From: Rhizobium sp. ASV8
GTDB taxonomy: Bacteria; Pseudomonadota; Alphaproteobacteria; Rhizobiales; Rhizobiaceae
Reading direction: 5' to 3'
Length of the DNA: 64,000 nucleotides
Assembly (NCBI RefSeq): GCF_016429255.1
Contig: NZ_JAELUG010000021.1
Span: forward strand, 1-64,000
Position numbers and translations under genes: made by a program. How positions within the stretch are numbered: the stretch's first letter is position 1; every line of letters starts with the position of its first letter. Shown here piece after piece: positions 18,664 through 27,502 of the stretch. The notes under the pieces are model-generated. The model saw nothing but the letters and a program-made list of their open reading frames with translations. It was not told where the DNA came from and ran no database searches.

Positions 18664-20454
18664 TCAAGCCTTTCCAAGCCTCAATCCCATCTCCTTCACC
18701 TCCTGCAGATAGATCCTGCGCGCATTGGGCGGGGTCAGATTGTGATCTGCCTCGGCAATGAGCGTGAGACGTATCCCCGGGAAATGCTTCAGGCCGGAGG
18801 CATCTTGTCCGAAATGTTCATGGAGATGATCGAGACCGATGTCGTGGGCGCTATAGATCAGCGACATGTCGACCCGGCGTTTGGAGAGCGTGCGGAAGCC
18901 ATTGATGACTGGCCCTTGCGTGCCGGCGAGGAAAGGCAGCACGCCGAGCAGCCTGCGGGCCGAACGCGCCGCACGACGGCTCAGCACTGTAGCAAGGTTG
19001 CGCAGGGCGCTTTTCGCGTCGATCTGCCCGCCAATCAGCCGCTTCAGCGTTTCCAGTTGCAGGAATTTCCGCCCGTAGGTTTCGAGGGATCGTGGCGCGA
19101 AGCGCAGGGCTTCATCGACCGATCGGCTTTCGTCCCAGGAGAAGCTGTAGGGATTGGCCGTCACGAGGCCATGGCATCTGGCATCGTGCACCGCGGCCTG
19201 GAAGGCCAGATAACCGCCGCTGCAGCGGCCGACGACAAAGGCCGGGAGAAGCTTGCGGGTTTCCAGCAAGTCGAGCGCTTCGGCGACGTCGTGCTGCTGC
19301 TCCCGTGAATAGAGCACCTGCTCCGGTGCATCTGGAAGCGGCGGGCTATCCCCGACATTGGCGGTGTCGAAGCGCAGCGAAGCAATGCCGTCGCAGGCAA
19401 GCGCGCGGGCCATGATGACAGACATGCGCCCCCAGCCGGCATTCCTGTCATAGGCGGTGGTCAGCAGCAGCGCCGTAGCGCCTGTCCGTTTGCCCTCGGG
19501 CTCGCAGAGAATGCCGAAGAGGCGATGGTCTCTGCCGAAACGCAGCGGCGTCTCGGCAAAGCCGTCACCGACGAGAGGTGCGACGCTCGCTGCCTCGAAG
19601 CCGACCGACGCTACGGCATGGGCTTGGCCGGCGATCGATCCTGTCCATGCCACGACCGCGCGGCCGGTCTCCGCCGGCATCACGGCGATAGTCGGGTTGG
19701 ACACCAGCTCGTCGTAGCCTTCATATTCAGCCTGATCGACATGCGGAGCCAGTGCTTTGACATGACAGGCAAAGTCCGCGTCGCCGGGCCGATTAGGCCG
19801 CGTCAGCACCAGGCAGTTCGGCGTTGCGAGCCCGGCAAGGTTCATAAGATTGAGTTTCTTGACGGCGTCGGCGACAGTGTCCGGCATTCGCAGGCCGGCA
19901 ACGGTAACGCCTTCCGTCTGCCGTTGCGTTTCAGAAAGCCCCATGCTCTCGTCGATCATCTTCGACCAGATTGCCAATTCGCGCAAATGCGCCCGCCCCG
20001 AGATGACGGGTGCGAGAAAGGCAATGCCGTCGATATTGGAAAGCCGTTCCGCCAGCGGAGCGGCGAGGGTGCTGCCGAGGCCCTGGCTGATGAGGATCAG
20101 CCGTTCGCAGCCGGAGAGCGACTTCAACTTTGTCGCGGCGGCAAACGCCGTGTCTTCCCATGGCGACAAACCTTCGCCGCCATCCAGGACATCAAGAGCA
20201 TCGCCAGTGCCGGCATAGTCGAAACGCAGGCTGGCTATGCCGATATCAGCGAGATCTTCCGCGAGAATCCGCCAGAACTTGCGGACGCACATTTCTTCGA
20301 AGCCCCAAGGGCTGAGAAACAGCACCGCCGTGCCTGTCGATGGCTTGGCGGCGGCCATGAACAGCCCGACCGTTCCGGCGAAGGTGACGGGCATTGCTGC
20401 CGATCTTATCTTTCTCGCTTCATTTCGATCTCCGGCGGCTCCCCAACCAGCCAT
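18664..20454 (-). CDS. Tandem two-domain alpha/beta hydrolase, polysaccharide-locus type
   Basis: The protein has 596 residues and consists of two alpha/beta-hydrolase-like halves. In the first half the nucleophile-elbow position is glycine (LISQGLGS, G125), so it looks catalytically dead. In the second the elbow is VVGRCSGGY with cysteine at 411 in place of serine. A possible acid and histidine follow (SAHDIGLD, EADHNLTPP near the C-terminus). It resembles hydrolases linked to exosortase or exopolysaccharide loci. It starts at the ATG at 20454 (GAGGAG upstream), 10 bp after the flippase gene. The role is probably acyl modification or removal on an exported glycan or lipid; this is inferred. 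Confidence 0.8.
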   Translation of the reverse strand: MAGWGAAGDRNEARKIRSAAMPVTFAGTVGLFMAAAKPSTGTAVLFLSPWGFEEMCVRKFWRILAEDLADIGIASLRFDYAGTGDALDVLDGGEGLSPWEDTAFAAATKLKSLSGCERLILISQGLGSTLAAPLAERLSNIDGIAFLAPVISGRAHLRELAIWSKMIDESMGLSETQRQTEGVTVAGLRMPDTVADAVKKLNLMNLAGLATPNCLVLTRPNRPGDADFACHVKALAPHVDQAEYEGYDELVSNPTIAVMPAETGRAVVAWTGSIAGQAHAVASVGFEAASVAPLVGDGFAETPLRFGRDHRLFGILCEPEGKRTGATALLLTTAYDRNAGWGRMSVIMARALACDGIASLRFDTANVGDSPPLPDAPEQVLYSREQQHDVAEALDLLETRKLLPAFVVGRCSGGYLAFQAAVHDARCHGLVTANPYSFSWDESRSVDEALRFAPRSLETYGRKFLQLETLKRLIGGQIDAKSALRNLATVLSRRAARSARRLLGVLPFLAGTQGPVINGFRTLSKRRVDMSLIYSAHDIGLDHLHEHFGQDASGLKHFPGIRLTLIAEADHNLTPPNARRIYLQEVKEMGLRLGKA

Positions 20455-20464
20455 TAACTTCTCC

Positions 20465-21979
20465 TCACATTCGGCGCGGCGCCAGCAACGCCAGAGCATG
20501 AATAGCAATCGGATGTGCCCGGGCGGGCAGTCGTGCCGCAATTCTCTGGAGGACGTCAATGTCCTCGGCCGGCACGGCTTTCAACAACCTGAGAGCGATG
20601 CCATAGGCGAGGGCACCTGCAATGACGGCGCCCACCAGCCCTGCAATACCCGGCAGGGCTTGAACGAAGCTGTAGGCGGCTGCGGCGCAAAAGATGGCTG
20701 CAATCGTCACCTTGGCGAGGTTGATCAGCATTCCGCGCGTCGATCCCTCGAACTCCATGCGTCGCACCATCAGCAGGCAGATGGCGGTGAAGGCGAGAAA
20801 GCGCACCAGCGCTGCGCCTTCGCCACCATAGAAGGGCACGGCGATAAAGCAGCCAGCGACCATGACCACGCTTCCGACGAGGCCGATAATGGTGCGCTCA
20901 CGCACGCGATCGAGTGAATAGAGATATTGCGTGCAGATCTGCATGACGACGTAGGGTGCCGCGGTCAGTGATAGCAGCGCCACCATGCTGCCGCTCGGCT
21001 CAAAGGGCTTGCCGAAGATCGTCACGACCAGCTCGGGAGCGATGGCGGCAAGGCCGAAGCTCATCGGCAGGGTGATGTAGGCCAAGCTACGCGCCACGCC
21101 GGCAAAAACATGCACCGGCAGCTTGTCGGAAGCGCGGGCATGCATCTGCTCGGAATAATAGGGCAGCAGGCTGCCGCTCAGCTGCACCGGAAGCTGCAGT
21201 GCCAGATTGGCGAGCGACAGGCCGACGGCATAGAAGCCGACAGCTTCGATGCCCCAGTAATGTTGCAGGAACAACAGCTCGATGCGGTTTAGGAAGATCG
21301 AGCTGTTGATGAGCTCGACGGAAAGAACAAGCGAGGAGCTGACGAGCGAGGCGAGCCCGACGCCACAGCTGTTTTTGCGGGCGATGGCGATCCTGAGTGT
21401 TGCGAAGAACATCGGCAGCTGGCCGATCGCGTAGCCGGCAAGGGCGCCGCTCACGCCATAGAAGATCGCGCCGATGAGTACGGTTACGAGCTGCAACCCC
21501 GAGCTCATCAGGGTGAGGCGCAGGAATACGCCGAGCTGCTGCTCGCCGATCAGGTAATTCTTGCTATAGGCACCGAGCGACTGAAGGACGAAGAAGACGC
21601 CGGTGATGGCAACGACCGCGGATGCGTCGCCGGCCCAATGCAATCGCTCCGTATCCCAATAATAGGCGGTATAGCCAACGAGCAGGACTACCGTGGCAAG
21701 AATCGTCGGCTGCAGGAGATAGGCGGCAAAGCCCAGCCGCTCCTCCGTCGAATAGCCTCTTCCCTTCAATTGCGGCAGGAGGCGCAGCAAGGTAACGCCG
21801 GCGCCGAGCTCGGCAACGAGCGCTCCCGTCGTCGTCAGCCACAGTGAGAAGGCGATGATACCGTTGGCTTCCGGGCCGAGCAGGCGCGCGGCGATGATCG
21901 AACATGCAAAGCCGGTCGCGAGCAGGCTCAAACCCGCCACTGCGTTCAATACCGAATTTGCCATGATGCTCTTCGTCAT
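20465..21979 (-). CDS. Polysaccharide flippase-type membrane protein (Wzx/MATE-like)
   Basis: This integral membrane protein has 504 residues with about 12-14 hydrophobic segments and belongs to the oligosaccharide flippase superfamily (MOP). It starts MTKSIMANSVLNAVAGLSLLATG, a typical first segment. Such proteins move lipid-linked sugar repeats across the inner membrane for exopolysaccharide or capsule assembly. It is co-transcribed with the twin hydrolase downstream and lies beside two glycosyltransferase genes, which supports a polysaccharide role. The exact glycan is unknown. Confidence 0.88.
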   Translation of the reverse strand: MTKSIMANSVLNAVAGLSLLATGFACSIIAARLLGPEANGIIAFSLWLTTTGALVAELGAGVTLLRLLPQLKGRGYSTEERLGFAAYLLQPTILATVVLLVGYTAYYWDTERLHWAGDASAVVAITGVFFVLQSLGAYSKNYLIGEQQLGVFLRLTLMSSGLQLVTVLIGAIFYGVSGALAGYAIGQLPMFFATLRIAIARKNSCGVGLASLVSSSLVLSVELINSSIFLNRIELLFLQHYWGIEAVGFYAVGLSLANLALQLPVQLSGSLLPYYSEQMHARASDKLPVHVFAGVARSLAYITLPMSFGLAAIAPELVVTIFGKPFEPSGSMVALLSLTAAPYVVMQICTQYLYSLDRVRERTIIGLVGSVVMVAGCFIAVPFYGGEGAALVRFLAFTAICLLMVRRMEFEGSTRGMLINLAKVTIAAIFCAAAAYSFVQALPGIAGLVGAVIAGALAYGIALRLLKAVPAEDIDVLQRIAARLPARAHPIAIHALALLAPRRM

Positions 21980-22163
21980 GAAGATGACCGTCCCTCAATT
22001 CGCCGAAACTCAATGCACATGTCGGCTCTTCGTGGAGATAGCGTCAGCTTTATTTCATATGCCTTAATATTTAGGGTTTAATGCTGCACCAAGTTCACTT
22101 TTTACTTCGGCTAATATTCGCTCCTCTGATGTTGGCCGCATCGGACTTGCCCGGAGGGTTCCG

Positions 22164-23018
22164 TTGTTCAGCCTCATCGTCTGCACGGTCGATCGCTTCG
22201 ACCAGCTCGAGCGCCTGTTTCGCTCGCTGGTCGATCAACGCCATCGCGATTTCGAGGTGATCGTTGTCGACCAGAATGTCGATGATCGTCTCCATACCCT
22301 CATCGAATGTTTCGTGGCTCAATTCACCATCCGGCACATCCGGTCGCCAAAAGGACTTTCGCGGGCACGCAACAATGGCATTGCGGTCGCCAAGGGCGAC
22401 TATGTCTGTTTTCCGGATGACGATTGCTGGTACGAGCCTGATACGCTCGTCATCGCCGAGACGTTGTTCATCAATCATCCGGAGCTTGCGATCGTCACCG
22501 GCCGGACGCTGGATGCAGAAGGGATATCCTCCGTCAGTCCGACCGGCGAGGTGGAGCTCGCATTGACCCGTTGGAACTATCTCAAGTGCGGCAACTCGAA
22601 CGGGATCTTCGTGCGCGGTGCTGCGCTTGCCGAAATTGGCGGTTTCGATGAAAATCTTGGCGTCGGCTCGCACTCCCCCTTTCAGAGCGGCGAAGAGGCA
22701 GATTTTCTGTTGCGGGCTCTGGCCGTCGGCAAGCGGGTGAGGTTCTTCCCGAACCTGATCGTTCATCACGACCGGGTCACAACGGATTATGGTCCGCGAC
22801 AGGTCGAGCGGGCGCGCAAATACGGGCGGGGCTTCGGTGCGCTCATTCGCAAGCAAGCCTTTCCGTTGCCTTATGTGGCGTATCGGTTGCTTCGGCCCCT
22901 TATCGGCTGGCTTTTGGCTCTGGTCCGTTTCAATCTTGATGCCGCGCGTTACAGGCGCGCCTGGCTCGTGGGGATCCTGGAAGGTTATGCGGCCTGGCCA
23001 CGCTGGCGCAGCAACTGA
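22164..23018 (+). CDS. Glycosyltransferase family 2
   Basis: This GT-A fold transferase has 284 residues. The nucleotide-binding start is FSLIVCTVDRFDQLERLF and the metal-binding motif is PDDDCWYEPDTL near residue 92. The frame begins with TTG at 22164, supported by GGAGGG five bases before; no in-frame ATG fits better. A hydrophobic segment near the C-terminus (RLLRPLIGWLLALVRF) could anchor it to the membrane. It is divergent from the flippase and its 3' end overlaps the convergent GT4 gene by 34 bp. It probably adds a sugar to the lipid-linked glycan of this locus. Confidence 0.88.
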   Translation: MFSLIVCTVDRFDQLERLFRSLVDQRHRDFEVIVVDQNVDDRLHTLIECFVAQFTIRHIRSPKGLSRARNNGIAVAKGDYVCFPDDDCWYEPDTLVIAETLFINHPELAIVTGRTLDAEGISSVSPTGEVELALTRWNYLKCGNSNGIFVRGAALAEIGGFDENLGVGSHSPFQSGEEADFLLRALAVGKRVRFFPNLIVHHDRVTTDYGPRQVERARKYGRGFGALIRKQAFPLPYVAYRLLRPLIGWLLALVRFNLDAARYRRAWLVGILEGYAAWPRWRSN

Positions 23019-24187
23019 GGCGGCGTGCCTTTCGGCGTCAGCGTTTCGGCATAGACATCCATATAGCGTTGCGCCACCTCGTCCCAGGCATAGGCTCGGG
23101 CATCGCGCAGCAATTCCTGCCGCAGGGTGAGGTCGTCGGCCTGAAGGCGTTCGAAAGCTGCGGTCAGGCTATCGGCCGCTGCGTGCGGATCGGAGAAATC
23201 CGAGAGCATCAGGGCCGGATGGGTTTCGGCCATCGCCTTGTAGGCTTCGTTGGTGTTCAGAACGGGCAGGAGACCAGCGCTCATCGCCTCGATCGCCACC
23301 AGGCCGAAGCCTTCATATTCCGACGCGGATGCAAAAAGCGATGCGCGGGCGATGATGTTGCGGATCGAGCATTCGTCGATCGACACATGCAAGGAGACGT
23401 TCCGCTCCAGGCCACGAACGGCGATTTCCCTTTCGAGCGTCGGCCGGTCGAGATCCGAGACTGCGCCGATGATATCGAGATGCCAGTCGGTGTGGCGGGC
23501 AGCCAGCACCTTCATGACGTCGAGCATACGATCGAGCCGCTTGTTGACCGAGAACCGGCCGATGGTGACGATGCGGCGACGTGCCTCCAGGGCAGCGCAA
23601 TTGGCGAATTTGGTCACATCGGCGCCGTTTTCGATAAGACGGACGCGGCTTTTGGCGATCTTGGAAAAGAGCTTGGCGTCGGACTGGCTGCAACAGATGA
23701 CGGAGTTGTAGCCGAGTGCCGAAAGCCTTGTCGCCGTGTTGAACCAGATCTTCTTGATCGCAGCGTATTTGGATGTGTGGAAGAAGCCGCCATGCGTCGT
23801 GGCAACCATGGGACGGCCGTGCATGAGCTTGCCCCAGGCGAGCGCGTCGAAGAAGAAATCGACGGCATGGACATGCACAAGGTCTGCGTCGGCGATATGA
23901 CGGAAAGCCTGCGGCGCTAACGGATAGCGGGTGGAGCCTGACCAGGGAATGCGGACGATTTCAATCCCGTCGATGGTTTCGTTGGCCGGCAATTCACGGC
24001 CGGGATCGGAGAACAGGCTGTTGCAGGTGACGACGCGCACGCGATAACCACGGGCGATCAGCTGCCGGCAGAGATTGGCAACGACATCTTCCAGGCCACC
24101 CTTGTTCGGCAGAAACTGGCGCACGACATGCACGATCAGCGGCGCGGCCTGCCTGTTCGCCTGATTATCCGCAACAGCCGATGTCAT
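22985..24187 (-). CDS. Glycosyltransferase family 4 (GT-B fold)
   Basis: The protein has 400 residues. The N-terminal Glyco_transf_4 region starts with VRQFLPNKGGLEDVVANLC. The C-terminal GT1 domain holds the EX7E motif (SEYEGFGLVAIEAMSAG, about residue 290), which binds the nucleotide-sugar donor. It probably extends a lipid-linked or surface polysaccharide with the GT2 and flippase neighbours. GAGGGTGG lies before the ATG at 24187. The 3' ends of this gene and the GT2 gene overlap on opposite strands. Confidence 0.9.
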   Translation of the reverse strand: MTSAVADNQANRQAAPLIVHVVRQFLPNKGGLEDVVANLCRQLIARGYRVRVVTCNSLFSDPGRELPANETIDGIEIVRIPWSGSTRYPLAPQAFRHIADADLVHVHAVDFFFDALAWGKLMHGRPMVATTHGGFFHTSKYAAIKKIWFNTATRLSALGYNSVICCSQSDAKLFSKIAKSRVRLIENGADVTKFANCAALEARRRIVTIGRFSVNKRLDRMLDVMKVLAARHTDWHLDIIGAVSDLDRPTLEREIAVRGLERNVSLHVSIDECSIRNIIARASLFASASEYEGFGLVAIEAMSAGLLPVLNTNEAYKAMAETHPALMLSDFSDPHAAADSLTAAFERLQADDLTLRQELLRDARAYAWDEVAQRYMDVYAETLTPKGTPPQLLRQRGQAA

Positions 24188-24420
24188 CGATCCACCCTCG
24201 ACCCCTATGCCACGCGAAGCGCCGGCAGCCCGACGCTGCAGCGCGCCGCTTGTTGATCAGTCGGCAAAGCAGATCACCCGGGCGGTTAAAAAGGGCTTAA
24301 TCGCGGGTGGGGGCCACGCTGTTTCGGGCAAGAGGGTTAATGACGGAGCAGATGCTGGAGAGCAGTGCGCTGGCGAGGTGAGGTGACAGGGCGATTCGCA
24401 TCGCCCCTCACCTCATCCTT

Positions 24421-24657
24421 TCAGAACGCTCGGAAGGTCAGAGTTGTTAGCGATCGGATGATGCCGGGGATATTGGCGATGTGGTCGTTGATGAACTTGC
24501 CGATATCCTGCTCCTCGGCGATGTAGACTTTCATCAGCAGGTCGTATTCGCCGCTGGTGGAATAGAGTTCCGACACCAGCTCCGTCTGATAGATTGCGTC
24601 GGCGACCTCATAGGTTTTACCGGGGGCGCATTGGAGCTGAACGAAAATGGGCTTCAT
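24421..24657 (-). CDS. Stand-alone Lrp/AsnC ligand-binding (RAM) domain protein
   Basis: This 78-residue protein consists only of the AsnC_trans_reg (RAM) domain, with the characteristic VYSTSGEYDLLMKVYI-type strand and a GIIRSLTTLTF end. No HTH precedes it. Stand-alone RAM proteins form ring assemblies and may bind amino acids or modulate full Lrp proteins; the role is not established here. AGGA lies before the ATG. The 233-bp gap before it (24188-24420) shows no gene. Confidence 0.85.
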   Translation of the reverse strand: MKPIFVQLQCAPGKTYEVADAIYQTELVSELYSTSGEYDLLMKVYIAEEQDIGKFINDHIANIPGIIRSLTTLTFRAF

Positions 24658-24748
24658 GAGATTGTCCTGGTTCTTTCGGCGGCCGAAACGGCGGCCAGCG
24701 TTTCCCTATAATGCTCGAAAGCGCCGTGGCCACGCAAGTTTTTCTCCA

Positions 24749-24860
24749 GAGCCGGATGATTTTAGGTCTGTTCGATCTAAAATCTGAATCCGCTCCGGAA
24801 CCAAGGAGCTGGAGCATGATATCGTTCAAAAGCCGCCCACACTTTTCGGCATCATGCTCC
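24749..24860. repeat. Rhizobial intergenic repeat family A, copy 1
   Basis: This copy shares with 32693-32806 the ordered words CCGGAT-ATT-TAGG, GTTCGA-CTAAAATCTGAAT, AGCATGA and CACTTTTCGGCATCATGC. It contains an inverted repeat GAGCATGAT / ATCATGCTC near its right end. It fills most of the gap between the RAM gene and the FAD oxidoreductase. It may encode a structured RNA or be a non-autonomous mobile repeat. Confidence 0.75.
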
Positions 24861-24947
24861 GCTTACCGGATGTCGTTCTTGCCGCTTTCGCAACCGGAAA
24901 CGGAACGCTACAGTGGCTGAATTGTCTCCGTCGATTGGACCGATTTC

Positions 24948-26231
24948 ATGCTGAATGACCCCCGCTCTCACGGTCTCTGGGAAAAAACCGCGCCGCAACC
25001 GCCGGTGACGAAGCCGCTATCCGGTCAGGTTTCGGCCGATGTCGTCGTGGTCGGCGGTGGCTATACCGGCTTGTCGTCGGCGCTTCATCTTGCCGAAGCG
25101 GGCAGCAGCGTCGTGTTGCTGGAGGCAAACGAAATCGGCTTCGGCGGGGCCGGGCGCAATGTCGGTCTCATCAATGCCGGCATGTGGGTGATGCCGGACG
25201 ATCTGCCCGGCGAGCTTGGCGCCGTTCATGGCGAACGGCTCCTCGATCTTCTCGGCAATGCGCCGCGACTGGTTATGGAGCTGATCGACAAGCATGGCAT
25301 CGCCTGCGAGCTCGAGCGCGAGGGCACGTTGCACTGCGCCGTCGGACAGGAGGGGTTGAAGGAGATCGAAGAGCGGGCGCGCCAGTGGAGCAAGCGCGGT
25401 GCGCCGGTGACGGTGCTCGATGCGAAAGAGACGGAGCGCCGCATCGGCAGCTCCGCCTATGCCGGGGCCCTGCTCGACATGCGTGCCGGCACGCTGCAGC
25501 CGCTTGCCTATGCGCGCGGCCTTGCCCATGCCGTCACCAAGGCCGGCGTTGCCATTCACACCAGCAGCCGCGTCACGGCAACGGAAAAGAGCAGCACGAA
25601 ATGGCTTGTAACGACAGACGGCGGCAAGGTCAGCGCCAATTGGATCGTCGTCGCGACGGATGCATACAGCACAGGCCCTTGGGAGCAGGTGCGAAACGAG
25701 CAGGTGCATCTGCCCTATTTCAATTTCGCCACCGTGCCCCTTGGCGACAATCTTAGAAAGTCCGTGCTGCCCGGCCGCGAAGGTGCCTGGGATACCAAGG
25801 AAATCCTGTCGTCTTTCCGCATGGATCAGGCTGGCCGGCTGGTGTTCGGCAGTGTCGGGGCGCTGCGCAACACCGGCCTTTCGGTGCACAAGAACTGGGC
25901 GCGGCGATCGCTGAGGAAACTCTTCCCGCAACTCGGCGACATTCCCTTCGAATGCGAGTGGTACGGCAAGATCGGCATGACCGACAACGCGCTGCCACGC
26001 TTTCACAGGTTTGCGCCGAATGTCGTCGGCTTTTCCGGCTACAATGGCCGCGGCATCGCGCCAGGAACTGTCTTCGGCAAGGTGCTAGCCGGTCACGTCC
26101 TTGGACATGTCCCCGAATCCGATTTGCCGCTGCCGGTGACTGATGTCATCGAGCCGAGTTTCAGGACAGTGAAAGAGATGTGGTACGAGGCCGGCGCCCA
26201 GGCCGCGCATTTCGTCGGCGCCAGGGTTTAA
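24948..26231 (+). CDS. FAD-dependent amine/amino-acid oxidase (DAO family)
   Basis: The protein has 427 residues. The Rossmann FAD motif VVVGGGYTGLSSALHLAEAG lies near residue 30, followed by the DAO-family GFGGAGRNVG stretch that wraps the flavin; the C-terminal FSGYNGRGIAPGT closes the FAD site. It resembles gamma-glutamylputrescine oxidase and related enzymes that oxidise secondary amines or amino acids to imines with release of hydrogen peroxide or electrons. The substrate is unknown. The Ldh2-type dehydrogenase 142 bp downstream could act on a related keto or imine acid. Confidence 0.88.
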   Translation: MLNDPRSHGLWEKTAPQPPVTKPLSGQVSADVVVVGGGYTGLSSALHLAEAGSSVVLLEANEIGFGGAGRNVGLINAGMWVMPDDLPGELGAVHGERLLDLLGNAPRLVMELIDKHGIACELEREGTLHCAVGQEGLKEIEERARQWSKRGAPVTVLDAKETERRIGSSAYAGALLDMRAGTLQPLAYARGLAHAVTKAGVAIHTSSRVTATEKSSTKWLVTTDGGKVSANWIVVATDAYSTGPWEQVRNEQVHLPYFNFATVPLGDNLRKSVLPGREGAWDTKEILSSFRMDQAGRLVFGSVGALRNTGLSVHKNWARRSLRKLFPQLGDIPFECEWYGKIGMTDNALPRFHRFAPNVVGFSGYNGRGIAPGTVFGKVLAGHVLGHVPESDLPLPVTDVIEPSFRTVKEMWYEAGAQAAHFVGARV

Positions 26232-26373
26232 AAGAACGCGCCACCGCCACGGGAAGGGCAAGTTGCCGATGACGATGCGGCGCAAATGGAATGGCCGGCG
26301 CCTTGCTGCATTGCGATAAGGAGAGTGAAGGCGTAGAAAGCCTCTGCTCTCCTTCTTTTTAAGGTTTCACATC

Positions 26374-27363
26374 ATGCACCTGTCGCTCCTCGAAGCCGAA
26401 ACGCTGGTCGTGGAGGCGCTGCGGCGCAACAGGGTGAGTGCGCAGAATGCCCGCTCCGTGGCAGTGGCATTGGTGGCGGCAGAGGCTGCCGGGCAGGAAG
26501 GCCATGGCCTGCGCCGCGTGCTCGCCTATGCGGGGCAGGCCAACGCCGGTAAGGCCGATGGTTTCGCCGTGCCGGAGAAGAACAGGCCGTTTCCCTCCGT
26601 GCTGCGTATCGATGCCGGCAATGGCTATGCCTATCCGGCGCTCGATCTTGCCGTTGCCGAGCTTCCGGGTATCGCCCGCGAGCAGGGGATTGCGCTTGCA
26701 GCCATCAATCGCTCCCACCATGCCGGTGTCATGGGCCTGACCGTGGAGCGCTTTGCCGATCTGGGACTGGTGGCACTGATGGTTGCCAACGCGCCGGCAG
26801 CCATGGCGCCTTGGGGCGGCAGGAGGCCGGTTTTCGGCACAAATCCCATCGCCTTTGCTGCGCCGCTTCTCGGCGAGGATCCTATCGTCATCGATCTCGC
26901 GCTCTCGAAGGTGGCGCGCGGCAAGGTGATGGCAGCGCGGCAGCAGGGCGCTCCCATTCCTGCGGATTGGGCTTTCGACCGTGAGGGAAGGCCGACCACC
27001 AGCGCCGAAGAGGCGCTTGAGGGCACTATGGCTCCCTCCGGCGATGCCAAGGGCGCCGCCCTTGCTCTCATGGTCGAAATTCTCGCGGCTGGCCTCACCG
27101 GCGCCAACTACGCCTTCGAAGCCTCTTCGCTCTTCGACGATAAGGGAGCGCCGCCGGCGCTCGGCCATACAATCATAGCCATCAATCCCGCCGCAACGAG
27201 CACCGCCGATACCGCGCATCGGCTGGCCCGGCTTGCAGATGAGATCACCCGAGATCCCGATGTCCGCCTGCCCGGTCGGCGCGGTCAGACGTTACGGCGT
27301 CTTGCCCTGGCCGAGGGCATCACCGTCGAGGATGAGGTGATCGAGGCGATCAGGCGGCTTTGA
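26374..27363 (+). CDS. Ldh2-family malate/lactate (or imino-acid) dehydrogenase
   Basis: The protein has 329 residues, the usual size for the family. Visible family marks are GHGLRRVLAYA near residue 48, INRSHHAGVMG near 112 (catalytic histidine region) and PFTNPI-like FGTNPIAFAAP near 158. Members reduce 2-oxo acids or cyclic imino acids with NAD(P)H. The neighbouring DAO-family oxidase makes an imino-acid reductase activity plausible, but this is inference. AAGG lies upstream of the ATG. Confidence 0.88.
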   Translation: MHLSLLEAETLVVEALRRNRVSAQNARSVAVALVAAEAAGQEGHGLRRVLAYAGQANAGKADGFAVPEKNRPFPSVLRIDAGNGYAYPALDLAVAELPGIAREQGIALAAINRSHHAGVMGLTVERFADLGLVALMVANAPAAMAPWGGRRPVFGTNPIAFAAPLLGEDPIVIDLALSKVARGKVMAARQQGAPIPADWAFDREGRPTTSAEEALEGTMAPSGDAKGAALALMVEILAAGLTGANYAFEASSLFDDKGAPPALGHTIIAINPAATSTADTAHRLARLADEITRDPDVRLPGRRGQTLRRLALAEGITVEDEVIEAIRRL

Positions 27364-27429
27364 AGTGCTGGAGAGATGATGGGGGGAGCGATGTTTTGCC
27401 GTGTTGCTAGATATGGCCCCAGATCCCAG

Positions 27430-27451
27430 CCCTCTCCCCGCGGGGAGAGGG
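27430..27451. repeat. Perfect 22-bp palindrome between convergent genes
   Basis: CCCTCTCCCCG at 27430-27440 is followed directly by its exact reverse complement (27441-27451). It sits in the 139-bp gap between the convergent dehydrogenase and glucanase genes. It matches the GC-rich palindromic repeats scattered in rhizobial genomes and may slow or stop transcription from both sides. Confidence 0.6.
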
Positions 27452-27502
27452 TTATGGTGAGGGGATAAGTGCGAGCACCGAGACCGGCTGGTGATCTTCA
27501 AA

